Origin: Pseudoalteromonas sp. T1lg48
GTDB taxonomy: Bacteria; Pseudomonadota; Gammaproteobacteria; Enterobacterales; Alteromonadaceae
Length of the DNA stretch: 64,000 nucleotides
Direction: 5' to 3'
Assembly (NCBI RefSeq): GCF_002964785.1
Contig: NZ_PQCC01000002.1
Span: forward strand, 62,001 to 126,000
Under the pieces are notes generated by a model. That model saw only the letters and a list, made by a program, of their open reading frames with translations. It ran no database searches and was not told the origin of the DNA. Made by a program: the position numbers and the translations under genes. This document shows, piece after piece, positions 1 to 9,967 of this stretch (positions are counted from its first letter, which is position 1; every line of letters begins with the position of its first letter).

Positions 1-690
1 ATCAACACCGTTTGACGTCAGTGTTGCACCAGATAGACCATCAACTTGGTGAGCATTCTTGGCGCCGTTTTTCACTAGATCAACTGGCAGCTCTTTCTCT
101 TTCCACTGGGCCGTCCAAGTTGGGTTTTGAATTTCGCCACCCAGGCCTGGAGTTTCGTTGTGCTTGTAGAAGATGATGTTTTTAACGGTTTCACCGTCGT
201 TTTCTAGCGCTAGGAAACCGTACATTACACCCCAAAGACCGTAGCCCTGGATAGGTAGAATGATAGAGTTCACTGAGCCATCTTCGGCGCGGCTAATGTA
301 TACCGGCGCTTCAGTTGTACGACGTTGGATACCTGCTTTATCTTGAGCTTTAGTTAGCTTGATGCTCATTGCCGCATCGAACTTACTCTTCTCAAAATCG
401 TACGCTTTAATCCAAGCGCTACGAGCTTCTTCGTTGTCAAACTGCACCTGTTGGCCGTTTTCAACGTTAACAACCAGAGTCTCGATGTTCTCGTCAAACG
501 TCGATTGAACGTTTTTAACGCCGTCAAAACCGGCTGCGGCTAGGATATTGCTTTGAATATCTTTAAGCTTGTTTTCTTGCTGTAGTGGACGTAGTTGTAC
601 TGATGCAAACGATACGATAACCGCACACACCAAACATAAAGACACTACTACACCAAGCGTTTTACCGATTGATTCGTTATTACTAGCCAC
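1..690 (-). CDS. nqrC: Na+-translocating NADH:quinone reductase subunit C (3' end cut by window edge)
   Basis: NqrC is a periplasm-facing flavoprotein subunit of the sodium-pumping NADH dehydrogenase. The visible 230 residues open with one N-terminal membrane segment (about residues 12-32). They run to the motif SGATLT at 220-225, the flavinylation motif that holds covalent FMN on a threonine in this family. The start is GTG at 688-690, chosen because AGGAGA lies 7 nt upstream and the first residues ([13 protein letters not shown]) look like NqrC. It overlaps the end of nqrB by 8 nt, so the two are translationally coupled. Roughly the last 30 residues lie beyond position 1. Confidence 0.95.
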   Translation of the reverse strand, partial: MASNNESIGKTLGVVVSLCLVCAVIVSFASVQLRPLQQENKLKDIQSNILAAAGFDGVKNVQSTFDENIETLVVNVENGQQVQFDNEEARSAWIKAYDFEKSKFDAAMSIKLTKAQDKAGIQRRTTEAPVYISRAEDGSVNSIILPIQGYGLWGVMYGFLALENDGETVKNIIFYKHNETPGLGGEIQNPTWTAQWKEKELPVDLVKNGAKNAHQVDGLSGATLTSNGVD

Positions 691-1882
691 GTGCCAATCT
701 CCTCTTGATGTTTGACTGCGCTACGAAGTGGTCGAATAGCGGTGCAAATAGGTTAGCAAATAGGATTGCTAGCATCATGCCTTCTGGGTACGCCGGGTTC
801 ACAACGCGGATCATTACCACCATGAAACCGATCAACGCACCGTATGCCCACTTACCTTTATCGGTGAATGACGCTGAAACCGGATCGGTTGCCATAAAGA
901 ACATACCGAACGCGAAGCCACCTAGTACCAAGTGCCAATGCCAAGGCATAGCAAATGCAGGGTTAGTTTCAGAACCGATGAAGTTAAGTAGCATTGCCGT
1001 TACCACCATACCTAGGAAAGTACCTAGTACGATGCGCCACGAAGCAATACGCACATAAATAAGGAATAAACCACCGATGGCGATAGCAAGGGTAGAGGTC
1101 TCACCTACAGAACCTTGAATGAAGCCGTAGAAAGCGTTCAACCAAAGATCCATGTTGGCGAAGTCCAGTGCACCTGTAGCCGCTTGGCCTAGGTAAGTTG
1201 CACCTGAGAAACCGTCAACCGCTGTCCATACCGTGTCACCTGAAATCTGCGCAGGGTATGCGAAGAATAGGAAAGCACGACCCGCTAGTGCCGGGTTTAG
1301 GAAGTTACGGCCAGTACCACCGAATACCTCTTTGGCAATGACAACACCGAAGGTAATACCTAGGGCTACTTGCCACAGTGGAATAGTCGCCGGCAGGATT
1401 AGCGCGAACAGTACAGAGGTTACAAAGAAACCTTCGTTTACTTCGTGCTTACGAACCGAGGCGAATACCACTTCCCAGAAACCACCCACGATAAAGGTCG
1501 TGGCGTAGATAGGTAGGAAGAAGCAGGCACCGTAGAACATTTTCGCACCCCAACCGGAATCGACGGTTAGTTCACCACCGAATAGTTGGAATAAAGCTAC
1601 TTGCCATGAATCGCCAAGCGCAAAGCCGTTCGCTAGTGCGTCAGCAGCTTGGTGACCAATGTTGAACATGCCAAAGAACATGGCAGGGAACGTTGCCATC
1701 CACACTAAAATCATAATACGTTTTAGGTCGATGTTATCGCGAACGTGAGTACCGCCTTTGTTTACATAACCTGGGGTATAGAAAATAGTCGCTACTGCTT
1801 CATACAGGGCGTACCATTTTTCATGTTTACCACCGGCTTCAAAATGCGGTTCGATATCTTCTAAAAATTTCTTCAAGCCCAT
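683..1882 (-). CDS. nqrB: Na+-translocating NADH:quinone reductase subunit B
   Basis: NqrB is the large integral membrane subunit of Na+-NQR, carrying riboflavin and a covalent FMN and forming much of the sodium path. The 399-residue protein is rich in membrane helices. It has the flavinylation motif SGAT at residues 226-229 in the context [10 protein letters not shown]. Its length is close to that of family members (about 410). It follows nqrA after 1 nt and overlaps nqrC, as expected for the nqrABCDEF operon, whose distal genes should lie left of the window. Confidence 0.97.
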   Translation of the reverse strand: MGLKKFLEDIEPHFEAGGKHEKWYALYEAVATIFYTPGYVNKGGTHVRDNIDLKRIMILVWMATFPAMFFGMFNIGHQAADALANGFALGDSWQVALFQLFGGELTVDSGWGAKMFYGACFFLPIYATTFIVGGFWEVVFASVRKHEVNEGFFVTSVLFALILPATIPLWQVALGITFGVVIAKEVFGGTGRNFLNPALAGRAFLFFAYPAQISGDTVWTAVDGFSGATYLGQAATGALDFANMDLWLNAFYGFIQGSVGETSTLAIAIGGLFLIYVRIASWRIVLGTFLGMVVTAMLLNFIGSETNPAFAMPWHWHLVLGGFAFGMFFMATDPVSASFTDKGKWAYGALIGFMVVMIRVVNPAYPEGMMLAILFANLFAPLFDHFVAQSNIKRRLARG

Positions 1883-1883
1883 T

Positions 1884-3227
1884 TTAGCCTTCCTTCTCGA
1901 TTGTTGTCAGGCACTCACGAAGGATTGAACCGTACTCGTATTTACCAGGACAAACGAAGGTACACAATGCTAAATCTTCTTCGTCTAGCTCCAATGCGCC
2001 AAGCGTAATTGCGCTGTCTAGGTCACGTGAAATAAGGTCACGTAATAGTAGCGTAGGCAAGATGTCTAGCGGCATTACACGCTCATAGTTACCGATTGGT
2101 ACCATGGCACGCTTTGAACCACCGGTAGAGGTAGTCATGTTGAATAGACGGCTTGGTGCAAGGTGACCAAGGAAGGTACGCGTTACAGAGAACTTGTTGC
2201 TACCTGGCGCAATCCAACCAAATAGTTCTTTCTCACGGCCTTCAAGCAGTACCGACACTTGCGTGTGGTAACGGCCAAGGAACGCGTGTGGACCAATGGC
2301 GTTAGTACCAGAAAGCACCGAACCAGAAATAACACGGTTGTCACCGTCTTCTAGCTCGCCCGCTACTAAATCGTCTAGTGCAGCACCCATGTGGGTCTTA
2401 ACTAGGCGCGGGTTCTTAACGCGAGGACCGGCTAAAGAAATCACACGACCGGTGTAAATTTCGCCACTTAGGAAAAGATGACCGAAAGCAATCACATCCT
2501 GATAACCTAAGTGCCAAACCTGCTTAGAGGCAGAGACTGGGTCTAGGTGATGAATGTGAGTACCTACAAGACCGGCTGGGTGCTTGCCACCAAACTCATG
2601 TACTTCAACAGAAGCAACCGATGAGCTAGGTACCTGCGCGCCCGCTTTCTTACATACGTACACTTTACCTTCGGTTAGACGTGAAACCACGGCTAGACCG
2701 GCTTCGAAAGCTTCAGCATTTTCGGCAATCACAACCACTGGATCAGCGGCTAGCGGATTGGTGTCCATGGCAGTAACGAATACTGAGCTAGGCTTAGCAT
2801 CGACAGCAGGAACTTTGCTGAAAGGACGAGTACGCAGTGCGGTCCATTGACCAGACTTAACAAGTTGATCGACAACGGTGTCGCGATCTAGGCTTGCTAA
2901 TTGGCCTTGGTCGAACTTGGCAAACGTTTCTTGCTCAGTGCCATTAACTTCAATAACAACTGATTGCAGTACACGTTTTGCACCACGATTGATTTCTTTA
3001 ACTACCCCGGAGGCCGGTGCAGTGTAGATTACGCCAGGATTCTTTTTATCTTCAAAAAGAACTTGGCCTTTTTTGACTTGGTCATCCACACGAACTCGCA
3101 TGGTTGGACGCATGCCGATGTATTCTTCACCTAGCACAGCTACTCGTTTAACGGGTTGACCGTCATGAATAACTTGCTGAGGTGCGCCCTCTATCGGTAG
3201 ATCCAGACCTTTTTTTATGTTGATCAT
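1884..3227 (-). CDS. nqrA: Na+-translocating NADH:quinone reductase subunit A
   Basis: NqrA is the peripheral cytoplasmic subunit that binds ubiquinone. The 447-residue protein starts [14 protein letters not shown], matching the usual N-terminus. It keeps the conserved blocks [16 protein letters not shown] and [10 protein letters not shown] and the C-terminal [15 protein letters not shown]. An in-frame ATG 12 nt upstream (3239) is possible, but neither start has a good Shine-Dalgarno site, so homology decides. It is the first gene of the nqr operon, with more than 400 nt of non-coding DNA upstream. Confidence 0.96.
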   Translation of the reverse strand: MINIKKGLDLPIEGAPQQVIHDGQPVKRVAVLGEEYIGMRPTMRVRVDDQVKKGQVLFEDKKNPGVIYTAPASGVVKEINRGAKRVLQSVVIEVNGTEQETFAKFDQGQLASLDRDTVVDQLVKSGQWTALRTRPFSKVPAVDAKPSSVFVTAMDTNPLAADPVVVIAENAEAFEAGLAVVSRLTEGKVYVCKKAGAQVPSSSVASVEVHEFGGKHPAGLVGTHIHHLDPVSASKQVWHLGYQDVIAFGHLFLSGEIYTGRVISLAGPRVKNPRLVKTHMGAALDDLVAGELEDGDNRVISGSVLSGTNAIGPHAFLGRYHTQVSVLLEGREKELFGWIAPGSNKFSVTRTFLGHLAPSRLFNMTTSTGGSKRAMVPIGNYERVMPLDILPTLLLRDLISRDLDSAITLGALELDEEDLALCTFVCPGKYEYGSILRECLTTIEKEG

Positions 3228-3616
3228 ACGCACTTGCATTACATTAAAGGAAAGAAACTTAAAATCTTACCAACCACGCCGCTTAGCATCGGCCGACTGG
3301 CGCCAACCCGCGTTGTTAATCTAGGTCTATGCTCCCTTCGCGATGCCAAAAAACATCAAAATGAGCAATTAACAACCTACATCATTAATACAAACGGTAT
3401 AAAAGAGCACCTATGTCGGTCAGTGTTCCAAGCAACGCAGCGAACTTGTCACATATCTGCCGAATTTTAACATCATTCACGGCGACTATGCGAGTTAAAA
3501 AGTAAAAATTATCCAAGGTCCGCGGCGCTCTCGAATGAATAAACTTCAAGATAGACCAAAGTCTTAATTTCGCGTGTTCATATGTAACTAATTACTTAGC
3601 ACCGTTACCTGGATAC
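3228..3616. other. Non-coding region upstream of the nqr operon
   Basis: About 390 bases separate nqrA from the terminator of fabV. I see no convincing gene; a 78-codon plus-strand frame here lacks a ribosome site and family resemblance. The nqr promoter and a long 5' untranslated leader must lie here, but no clear -35/-10 pair or known riboswitch could be assigned by eye. Confidence 0.4.
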
Positions 3617-3646
3617 AAAAAAGCCAGTCTTAAGACTGGCTTTTTT
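3617..3646 (-). terminator. Rho-independent terminator after fabV
   Basis: A perfect stem, AAAAAAGCCAGTC / GACTGGCTTTTTT with a TTAA loop, stands 16 nt beyond the fabV stop codon. The U-run is good on both strands, but the neighbouring layout makes it a fabV terminator. Confidence 0.9.
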
Positions 3647-3662
3647 AGCAGATACAACCCAA

Positions 3663-4853
3663 TTACAGCAGGTTGTTGATAGCTACGTCCGGGTTTACAT
3701 CCGCGTCATAATCAACGCCGGCTAAATCGAAGCCAAACAGATGTAAGAACTCTTTGTGGTAACCCACATAGTCGGTCAGCTCGTCGATGGTATCGGTATC
3801 AACCGTATCCCAAATTTTCTGGATGCGCTGCTGCACGTCGTCTTCAAGCTCTTTATAGTTCTGGAACAGGTGGCCACCGTCATCAAAGCGCGGCGTTTCG
3901 CCGTACAGGTTCTCTTTGAACAACGCGGTAATTTGCTCGATCGTTCCTTCATAAGTGCCGTCTTCTTTCATCACTTTGAATAGCGCTGAAATATACAGAG
4001 GCATGATAGGAATCGCCGAACTCGCCTGCGTCACTACCGCGTTCAAAGAGCTCACATAGGCTTCGCCAGACAAGGCCGCCGTTGATGCTTTGATCTCTTG
4101 TGCGGCACGGTCCAGGTCTTCTTTTGCCTTACCAATGGTGGCGTGACCATAGATAGGCCAAGTCAGCTCTTTACCGATGTAGGTGTAAGCGGTTGTTTTG
4201 AAGTTATCGGCTAACACGCCTGCTTCATTAAGGGCCTCGATCCACAGCTGCCAATCTTCACCACCCATTACTTTTACGGTATTGGCGATTTCTTCTTCGC
4301 TGGCCGCTTCAACACTCACTTCGTCGATAACACGCTTTGAGGTGTTAAGGTTTTTAGTGGTCACACTCTCACCGATTGGCTTAAGCGTTGATGAGTAAGT
4401 TTCACCTGTTTTCGGGTCGGTACGACGCGGTGACGCCAGTGAATAAATAACCAGGTCAACCTTGCCTAGTTCATTCTTAATGGTGTCGATGGTTTGTGCC
4501 TTGATCTCATCGGAAAACGCATCGCCATTGATGTTTTTTGCCCAGATACCGGCTTCATCGGCAGCTTGTTGGAAAGCTGCGGTGTTATACCAGCCTGCAG
4601 ACGCCGTTTTCTTCTCGGTACCTGGTTTTTCAAAGAACACACCCAGTGTTTTTGCGCCATGACCGAATGCAGATACGATGCGAGAAGCAAGGCCGTAACC
4701 AGTTGATGAACCGATCACTAAAACGTTTTTTGGACCCTGGCCCAAATCACCTTGGCTTTTTACATATTCTATTTGTTGTTGTACATGAGCCGCACAGCCT
4801 GCTGGGTGTGCGTTAGTGCAGATAAATCCACGGATTTTAGGCTTAATGACCAT
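3663..4853 (-). CDS. fabV: Enoyl-[acyl-carrier-protein] reductase / trans-2-enoyl-CoA reductase FabV
   Basis: FabV is the triclosan-resistant NADH-dependent enoyl reductase of fatty acid elongation, found instead of or beside FabI in Vibrio, Shewanella and Pseudomonas. The start [20 protein letters not shown] is a hallmark of the family, giving 396 residues, the usual size. The Rossmann block [15 protein letters not shown] binds the cofactor, and [11 protein letters not shown] and [13 protein letters not shown] are further conserved stretches. An upstream extension to 4910 is open but unlike the family. The gene stands alone with its own terminator. Confidence 0.96.
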   Translation of the reverse strand: MVIKPKIRGFICTNAHPAGCAAHVQQQIEYVKSQGDLGQGPKNVLVIGSSTGYGLASRIVSAFGHGAKTLGVFFEKPGTEKKTASAGWYNTAAFQQAADEAGIWAKNINGDAFSDEIKAQTIDTIKNELGKVDLVIYSLASPRRTDPKTGETYSSTLKPIGESVTTKNLNTSKRVIDEVSVEAASEEEIANTVKVMGGEDWQLWIEALNEAGVLADNFKTTAYTYIGKELTWPIYGHATIGKAKEDLDRAAQEIKASTAALSGEAYVSSLNAVVTQASSAIPIMPLYISALFKVMKEDGTYEGTIEQITALFKENLYGETPRFDDGGHLFQNYKELEDDVQQRIQKIWDTVDTDTIDELTDYVGYHKEFLHLFGFDLAGVDYDADVNPDVAINNLL

Positions 4854-4940
4854 GATAAAATTCCATATCGTTGCCGAAAAATTAGCGCTAGTGTAGCGAC
4901 TATTATCCACTACACAGGTCTGATGACTCGCGCCGAGTGT

Positions 4941-5255
4941 TTAATTATCAAATTTAGAACCACCTAAGCAGCGCGGCGAATCCGGGGCTTGTCCTTGTTT
5001 TTCGCTGAACTCTTCGGGGGTATAGGCATGAATAGCCAGCGCATGAATGTGCTCGCGCAGCTCCTGTGCCAGAATGTCGTTAATGGTGCGGTGACGTTGC
5101 AACAGCCGCTGTCCGGCAAATTGATCGCTGACCACCACCACTTTAAAGTGTGATTCACTGCCACGGGCATGCATATGGCTTTCATTTTCAACCCGCAGGT
5201 GTTTGCAGGGTATCCCTGCGCTGAGCTTTTGCTCGATACGCGTTTGCATAGACAT
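4941..5255 (-). CDS. bolA: BolA family protein
   Basis: BolA proteins bind monothiol glutaredoxins and [2Fe-2S] clusters and affect morphology and stress responses. The 104-residue product has the BolA fold signature: [20 protein letters not shown] followed by [13 protein letters not shown] and the conserved [17 protein letters not shown] codons lie at 5255 and 5249; the first is favoured by spacing from an AGGT element. The gene precedes fabV on the same strand and follows alkB closely, so it may be cotranscribed with alkB. In E. coli bolA also neighbours yajG/ampG, which lie close by here. Confidence 0.9.
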   Translation of the reverse strand: MSMQTRIEQKLSAGIPCKHLRVENESHMHARGSESHFKVVVVSDQFAGQRLLQRHRTINDILAQELREHIHALAIHAYTPEEFSEKQGQAPDSPRCLGGSKFDN

Positions 5256-5290
5256 AAATGACGTACCTGCCAACTAGTTAGGTGACGCTA

Positions 5291-5911
5291 CTATAGCAAA
5301 GTCGAATCGATGTGGCGAAAGGTTAAATTGATGCGCCCCTGCGTAACCCTACGTTGCTTGGGCAGGCTATGGGCATAGCAATGTTGGCTTTGCCCCTTCA
5401 TGAGCAGCAAACTGCCATTTGTTAATGCCAGGTCGGTTACCTCGCCACTGTCTTTGTGACGTAACTTAAACTTACGCAGCGCCCCCAAAGACAATGAGGC
5501 GATCACTGGCTCGGGGCCCAACTCGGGCTCGTCGTCACTGTGCCAGCCCATGCAATCTAGGCCATGGCGATAGTAATTAATCAACACCGCATTAAAATGA
5601 CAGCCCAGCGTGCGATTAAGGCGATGGCGCATGGCGTCAAGCTCGGGCACCCAGGGCACAGGCTCGAAACGCTGCTGAGAATATTCATAAGCGCTGTCGG
5701 CATCTCCCATATAAACCTGCAGGCGTGGGATCGCATGCCACTTGCCAAACACCTGAATGCTGGGTTGTTGCCAGGGCAAGGTATCACGCAAATAGGCAAA
5801 CAAGCGCTGTGCCTTCACCTCATCAAGGGCGTGAGCCTGGTAACTAAACATGCTTGGGGGTAAAGCCGGCGGCAATTGGTTGCTGTTTTGGGGGTGGGCG
5901 TTGGCACGCAT
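5291..5911 (-). CDS. AlkB-family 2-oxoglutarate/Fe(II) dioxygenase
   Basis: This 206-residue protein belongs to the AlkB family, which removes alkyl groups from DNA or RNA bases by oxidative demethylation. The iron ligands are seen as H124-S-D126 in NYYRHGLDCMGWHSDDEPE and H181 in HCYAHSLPK. The two arginines of the 2-oxoglutarate pocket are in GRINLTFR (193 and 199). The architecture is closer to the eukaryotic ALKBH2/3-like bacterial group than to E. coli AlkB. It is divergent from rlmG, with only 41 nt between starts. Confidence 0.9.
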   Translation of the reverse strand: MRANAHPQNSNQLPPALPPSMFSYQAHALDEVKAQRLFAYLRDTLPWQQPSIQVFGKWHAIPRLQVYMGDADSAYEYSQQRFEPVPWVPELDAMRHRLNRTLGCHFNAVLINYYRHGLDCMGWHSDDEPELGPEPVIASLSLGALRKFKLRHKDSGEVTDLALTNGSLLLMKGQSQHCYAHSLPKQRRVTQGRINLTFRHIDSTLL

Positions 5912-5952
5912 CGTGATAAACTAGCGCCATTGTCAGTTAAACCTAAGTGCTC

Positions 5953-7089
5953 ATGATAACATCAGCTCAACTAGGTGGTAATACCTACCACTTACATCGC
6001 TTGCCTTTACAACAGAAAAACCGCAGCCTGCAGGCATGGGACGCGGCCGATGAATACCTTATCGATTATATTAACGAGCATCATGGTGATGCCAAGCGCT
6101 TGCTGATCCTCAATGACGACTTCGGTGCCCTGGCCTGCGTCTTTAATCAATTAACTTCAGATTCAGTTAGTGATTCGTACATTGCTATGCAAGCATGGCA
6201 GCATAATCTGAAAGAAAATAACTTGAATACCGAGCAACTTACACCGCTGACCAGCCTTGAACCGCTCGCCGACGACTATGACCTGGTGATCGGCAAAATA
6301 CCGAAAAACAGTGGCTACCTTCAGCACCAATTGGCGCAACTGTCGCACAAACTAAAACCGGGGACCCCCGTGGTCCTAGCGGGTAAAACCAAAGCCATAC
6401 ATACCTCAACCATTAATTTGGTGGAGCGCTATATCGGTCCTGCTACAACCACCTTGGCTCAGAAAAAGGCACGCCTGATCACCGCGACCATGCACAATAA
6501 GGCGCAGCCAAGCCCGTTTCCCAAACGTTGGCAACTGGAAGGCAGTGACTTCACCTTGGTCAATCATGCCAATGTGTTTTCACGCGATTCTTTGGACATC
6601 GGTGCGCGCTTCTTCAGTAATTACCTGCCGCAATCGAAAAAGCCAATTCGTATTATCGACCTTGGCTGTGGCAATGGCGTGATTGGCCTGCAAACCTTGC
6701 TGAAGTGCCCCGAGGCGCAGGTGACCTTTGTTGATGAGTCTGCCATGGCCGTGGCCTCGGCGCAGCAAACCATCCTAGAGAACCTGCCCGATGAACTGCA
6801 TCGCTGTGAGTTTATTCATAACGATTGTCTGTCTGGCTTTGCCGCCCAAGGCTATGACCTGGTGCTATGTAATCCACCCTTCCATCAGCAAAATGCGGTG
6901 ACCGACCACATCGCCTGGCAGATGTTTAACGACGCCAAAAAAGTATTGCGTCCCGGCGGTGAGCTTCGTATCGTAGGCAACCGACACCTTGATTACCATG
7001 AAAAACTAAAGCGCTTATTCGGCGGCTCCAAGCTCCTTGGTTCAAACAAGAAGTTTGTCGTACTGAGCGCGAAAAAAGTAATAGGATAA
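5953..7089 (+). CDS. rlmG: 23S rRNA (guanine1835-N2)-methyltransferase
   Basis: RlmG methylates N2 of G1835 in 23S rRNA using S-adenosylmethionine. The 378-residue product has the two-domain RlmG/RsmC layout: a degenerate N-terminal half (LQAWDAADEYLIDYI, IHTSTINLVERYIGPATTT) and a catalytic C-terminal half. The catalytic half has the SAM loop IDLGCGNGVIGL, VDESAMAVASA and the N-P-P-F motif LCNPPFHQQ. A GTG six nt upstream is in frame, but the ATG at 5953 is preferred. It leads a run with the yajG, cyclophilin and ampG genes (2-nt gap to yajG). Confidence 0.95.
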   Translation: MITSAQLGGNTYHLHRLPLQQKNRSLQAWDAADEYLIDYINEHHGDAKRLLILNDDFGALACVFNQLTSDSVSDSYIAMQAWQHNLKENNLNTEQLTPLTSLEPLADDYDLVIGKIPKNSGYLQHQLAQLSHKLKPGTPVVLAGKTKAIHTSTINLVERYIGPATTTLAQKKARLITATMHNKAQPSPFPKRWQLEGSDFTLVNHANVFSRDSLDIGARFFSNYLPQSKKPIRIIDLGCGNGVIGLQTLLKCPEAQVTFVDESAMAVASAQQTILENLPDELHRCEFIHNDCLSGFAAQGYDLVLCNPPFHQQNAVTDHIAWQMFNDAKKVLRPGGELRIVGNRHLDYHEKLKRLFGGSKLLGSNKKFVVLSAKKVIG

Positions 7090-7091
7090 TT

Positions 7092-7664
7092 ATGTTTAAC
7101 CGTTTTTCACTGCTTGCCATTATCGTTTTGAGCACGGCACTTACAGGATGTAGCAACCGCTCGGCACAGGCCATCTTGGACCCTTATTACCAAAGCGGCC
7201 AACTTACCAGCTATAACCAGGCGCTGTCTTTGCAGGTGATTGACCAAAGAGCGAAGGCACCGACCATCTCCATCGCCCAGGGCGACAAACGTTATTTGAT
7301 GTCCACCCCGGACTTAAATAATAAGATGCAAAAGGTTTTCACCCAAGCTCTGCAAGCCAATGGTGCTCATATCAGCGCCATGGCTAGCACCCATATGCAG
7401 GTAGCCATTCACACTTTAAATGCCACTGTGATGCAAAATACCGTGGACCATCATAGTGAAGCGCAAATTGCTCTGCAGGTGTTCGTCGAGCGTAATGGTA
7501 GCCAGTTCAATAAAATGTATAATGGCCAAAGCCAGTTTCGCGGCCCCTTTGGCTATGATCAGGCCAAGGTCGAGGCGCAACTGAATAAACTTATCGAACA
7601 GCTTGTGGCACGCATTATGAGCGACCCCGAGCTTAATACTTACATGCAAAAGGGAGCGTCATGA
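7092..7664 (+). CDS. yajG: YajG-family outer membrane lipoprotein
   Basis: The protein has a lipoprotein signal peptide with lipobox LTGC, so Cys20 becomes the lipidated N-terminus, and a 170-residue mature domain (LQVIDQRAKAPTISIAQGDKRY) typical of YajG. Its molecular function is unknown. In enterobacteria yajG sits next to ampG and bolA, and the same neighbourhood is kept here. It starts 2 nt after rlmG and overlaps the next gene by 4 nt, so the three are one transcription unit. Confidence 0.85.
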   Translation: MFNRFSLLAIIVLSTALTGCSNRSAQAILDPYYQSGQLTSYNQALSLQVIDQRAKAPTISIAQGDKRYLMSTPDLNNKMQKVFTQALQANGAHISAMASTHMQVAIHTLNATVMQNTVDHHSEAQIALQVFVERNGSQFNKMYNGQSQFRGPFGYDQAKVEAQLNKLIEQLVARIMSDPELNTYMQKGAS

Positions 7665-8290
7665 ACACTCGCCTCATCAGTGCCTTATTTACCTTATGCT
7701 TAATGCTGACGCCATTCGCGCACGCAGCGGTGCAGGGTGAATTTGTGCAAAAGAGCAATTTATTTCCCCGCGTCGAGTTCACTACCAGCCTAGGAAAAAT
7801 CGTTGTCGAGCTAGATCGCTCACGCGCGCCGCTGACGGTGAACAATTTCCTTACCTATGTGCAAGATGGCAGCTACAAGGGCTCTGTTTTTCACCGTGTC
7901 GAGCGCGATGAAGAAAACGACCGTGACTTTGTGATTCAAGGTGGCGGCTACGATAAAGACTATGATGGCCTGCATGAAAATGACCCCATTTTCAATGAAA
8001 GCGGCAGCGGTCTGAAAAATGATATGTACACCATAGCCATGGCCTACCAGGATCGTAAACCGCACTCGGCCACACGCCAGTTTTTCTTCAACATGGACAA
8101 CAATGACCACCTTAACCCAGGCAGTGACTGGGGCTTCTCGGTGTTCGGTTCAGTAGTAGAAGGCTTTGAAACCTTAGATAAGATCATGCGCGTCGAAACC
8201 GATTTCCAGGAAAAAATAGGCTATTCCTATGTGCCTAAACAAGCGGTGATTATTTTTGACATCAAGGTGCTTGAAGCACAGCCGTACTAG
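7661..8290 (+). CDS. Periplasmic cyclophilin-type peptidyl-prolyl isomerase
   Basis: A signal peptide (about residues 1-22, ending FAHA) precedes a complete bacterial cyclophilin domain. It starts VEFTTSLGKIVVELD and contains APLTVNNFLTYV, VFHRVE, FVIQGGGY and RQFFFNMDNNDHLNP. It should catalyse proline cis/trans isomerisation in the periplasm, like PpiA. Its start overlaps the yajG stop (ATGA), and a hairpin terminator follows 7 nt after the stop codon. Confidence 0.92.
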   Translation: MNTRLISALFTLCLMLTPFAHAAVQGEFVQKSNLFPRVEFTTSLGKIVVELDRSRAPLTVNNFLTYVQDGSYKGSVFHRVERDEENDRDFVIQGGGYDKDYDGLHENDPIFNESGSGLKNDMYTIAMAYQDRKPHSATRQFFFNMDNNDHLNPGSDWGFSVFGSVVEGFETLDKIMRVETDFQEKIGYSYVPKQAVIIFDIKVLEAQPY

Positions 8291-8297
8291 ATCTATC

Positions 8298-8321
8298 AGG
8301 GCGAGTCTAATCGCCCTTTTT
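8298..8321 (+). terminator. Hairpin terminator after the cyclophilin gene
   Basis: AGGGCGA / TCGCCCT stem with a 6-nt loop followed by TTTTT. It lies between the cyclophilin stop and ampG and would end or weaken the rlmG-yajG-ppi transcript. Confidence 0.7.
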
Positions 8322-8346
8322 CTTCTCGCTAATAATAAGAATAAGC

Positions 8347-9759
8347 ATGAGCCACACAGCCCTCTCTTTACGCGACTTCACCCAACATTTTCGCGACCGC
8401 CGCTTGGTCACCGTGTTTATTTTTGGCATCAGCAGCGGCTTTCCCTGGGTGTTGATTGGCTCGGTCATGAGCGCCTGGCTTAAAGACGAAGGCTTAAGCC
8501 GTTCGATGATCGGCCTGTTCGGCATGGTGTTTGGCGCTTACTCCATTAACTTTTTATGGTCGCCCCTGGTCGACCGTGTGCGTATTCCACTGCTCACCAA
8601 GTGGCTGGGTCAACGCCGCAGCTGGATATTGTGCTGCCTCTGCATTGTGTTTGCCGCCACCCTGAGCATGGCGTTTGTCGATATCAGCGGACAACTTTTT
8701 GTTATTGCCCTACTGGCACTGATTATCGCCATAGCGTCTGCTACCCAGGATATAGCCATTGATGCATACCGTATTGATATTTTGGCGGAAAAAGAAAGTG
8801 AAAAAATGTCGGCGGCGGCGGCCATGGCAACCAGTGGTTGGTGGACAGGTTATGCTCTGCTCGGCGCCCTGCCCTTTTATGCCGCGGATATTCCCGGTGT
8901 CGACTGGCCTGATGTGTATTTGGCATTGGCGGTGATTGTCGCCCTATTGATCGTCTATGTCTTCTTTGCCCAAGAGCCCGAGTCGAATCGCGAGCTTGTG
9001 CACGCCCGATTAGAGCAACAGTATCAGCAGCAACTCGGTAAACACGCCACCGTTTTACCACGTTGGTTAAATATCGTGATTGCCTGGCTTGGGGTGACCA
9101 TTATCGAGCCGCTGCGCAGTTTCTTTACCCGTAACGGGGTTAAAACCGCCTTAGCCTTACTGGCCTTTATCTTCCTCTTTAAAATTGGCGAGGCTTTCCT
9201 GGCACGCATGTCCATCGTCTTTTATAAAGAAGTGGGTTTTAGCAACTCAGATATCGCCACCTTTTCCAAGCTCGGCACCGCGGTACTCACCATTATTTTT
9301 GCCTTTTTAGGCAGCGTGTTTAATAATCGCTTCGGAATAGTAAAAGGTTTATTTATCAGCGGCATAGCTATGGCTGCATCGAACCTGATGTTCTCCTGGA
9401 TTGCCGTTGCAGGACCCAAGCTCTCACTTTACGCGATGGCCATTGTTCTCGATGGCTTTACCCAGGCCTGGTCCTTGGTGGCCATGGTGGCCTTTATTTC
9501 CATGCTTTGTGACCGCGCCTTTAGCGCCACCCACTATGCCTTGCTTGCCTCCCTGGGCAATCTTGGACGCACCCTGTTATCGGGGTACAGTGGCGTGATA
9601 GTCGACGATTGGTTGCACGGTGATTGGTCGATGTTTTTTATTCTCACGGCGCTGATGGTAATACCGTCGTTGGTATTTTTGTTTTTGATACGCAAACGCT
9701 TGTATCAATTGGAGTGGCAGTTTCATGAAAATGGGCGTAAAGCCAAGGGGCAGGAATAA
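8347..9759 (+). CDS. ampG: AmpG-type muropeptide permease (MFS)
   Basis: AmpG imports anhydro-muropeptides (GlcNAc-anhMurNAc peptides) released during cell-wall turnover, feeding recycling and AmpC induction. The 470-residue protein has 12 to 14 hydrophobic segments. It carries the AmpG signatures FGISSGFPWVLIGSVMSAWL, FLWSPLVDRV, GQRRSWI and ATQDIAIDAYRID, and a short charged tail. It lies downstream of yajG and the cyclophilin gene, as in related bacteria. A palindromic repeat begins directly at its stop codon. Confidence 0.95.
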   Translation: MSHTALSLRDFTQHFRDRRLVTVFIFGISSGFPWVLIGSVMSAWLKDEGLSRSMIGLFGMVFGAYSINFLWSPLVDRVRIPLLTKWLGQRRSWILCCLCIVFAATLSMAFVDISGQLFVIALLALIIAIASATQDIAIDAYRIDILAEKESEKMSAAAAMATSGWWTGYALLGALPFYAADIPGVDWPDVYLALAVIVALLIVYVFFAQEPESNRELVHARLEQQYQQQLGKHATVLPRWLNIVIAWLGVTIIEPLRSFFTRNGVKTALALLAFIFLFKIGEAFLARMSIVFYKEVGFSNSDIATFSKLGTAVLTIIFAFLGSVFNNRFGIVKGLFISGIAMAASNLMFSWIAVAGPKLSLYAMAIVLDGFTQAWSLVAMVAFISMLCDRAFSATHYALLASLGNLGRTLLSGYSGVIVDDWLHGDWSMFFILTALMVIPSLVFLFLIRKRLYQLEWQFHENGRKAKGQE

Positions 9760-9920
9760 TACCAATTCTATTAAGTATGTGATCAGATATCGCGCTAGAT
9801 AAATGATGTACTAACAAGGCGGGATTTTTTATATGTAGTTATTCTACATCGAAAAATTTCAACATAGTGAGCATGATATTTAGCCCGCTAGAATGACTCG
9901 CTATTTAAGTGAATTGGTAT
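9759..9920. repeat. 160-bp imperfect palindromic (MITE-like) element
   Basis: The ends are inverted copies: ATACCAATTCTATTAA at the left and TTAAGTGAATTGGTAT at the right, identical over the outer 10 bases. The centre is a nested hairpin, ATGTAG-TTATT-CTACAT (9832-9848), flanked by T-run and A-run arms. Most of the sequence between can be aligned imperfectly with its own reverse complement. It carries no gene. It resembles the short palindromic extragenic elements scattered through marine gammaproteobacterial genomes. The left end coincides with the last base of the ampG stop codon. Confidence 0.7.
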
Positions 9921-9929
9921 AAAACTATA

Positions 9930-9946
9930 GAGCCCTTCCTGGGCTC
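9930..9946 (-). terminator. Hairpin downstream of the XRE regulator gene
   Basis: GAGCCC / GGGCTC stem with a 5-nt loop, 22 nt past the stop codon of the minus-strand regulator. The following bases on that strand (TATAGTTTTAT) are only moderately U-rich, so termination may be weak. Confidence 0.5.
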
Positions 9947-9967
9947 CAGAAAATAGGCTTTCAATGC

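Noticed and set aside
3234..3470. 78-codon open frame on the plus strand
   Set aside because: No ribosome site, no family resemblance, and it lies in the upstream region of the nqr operon.
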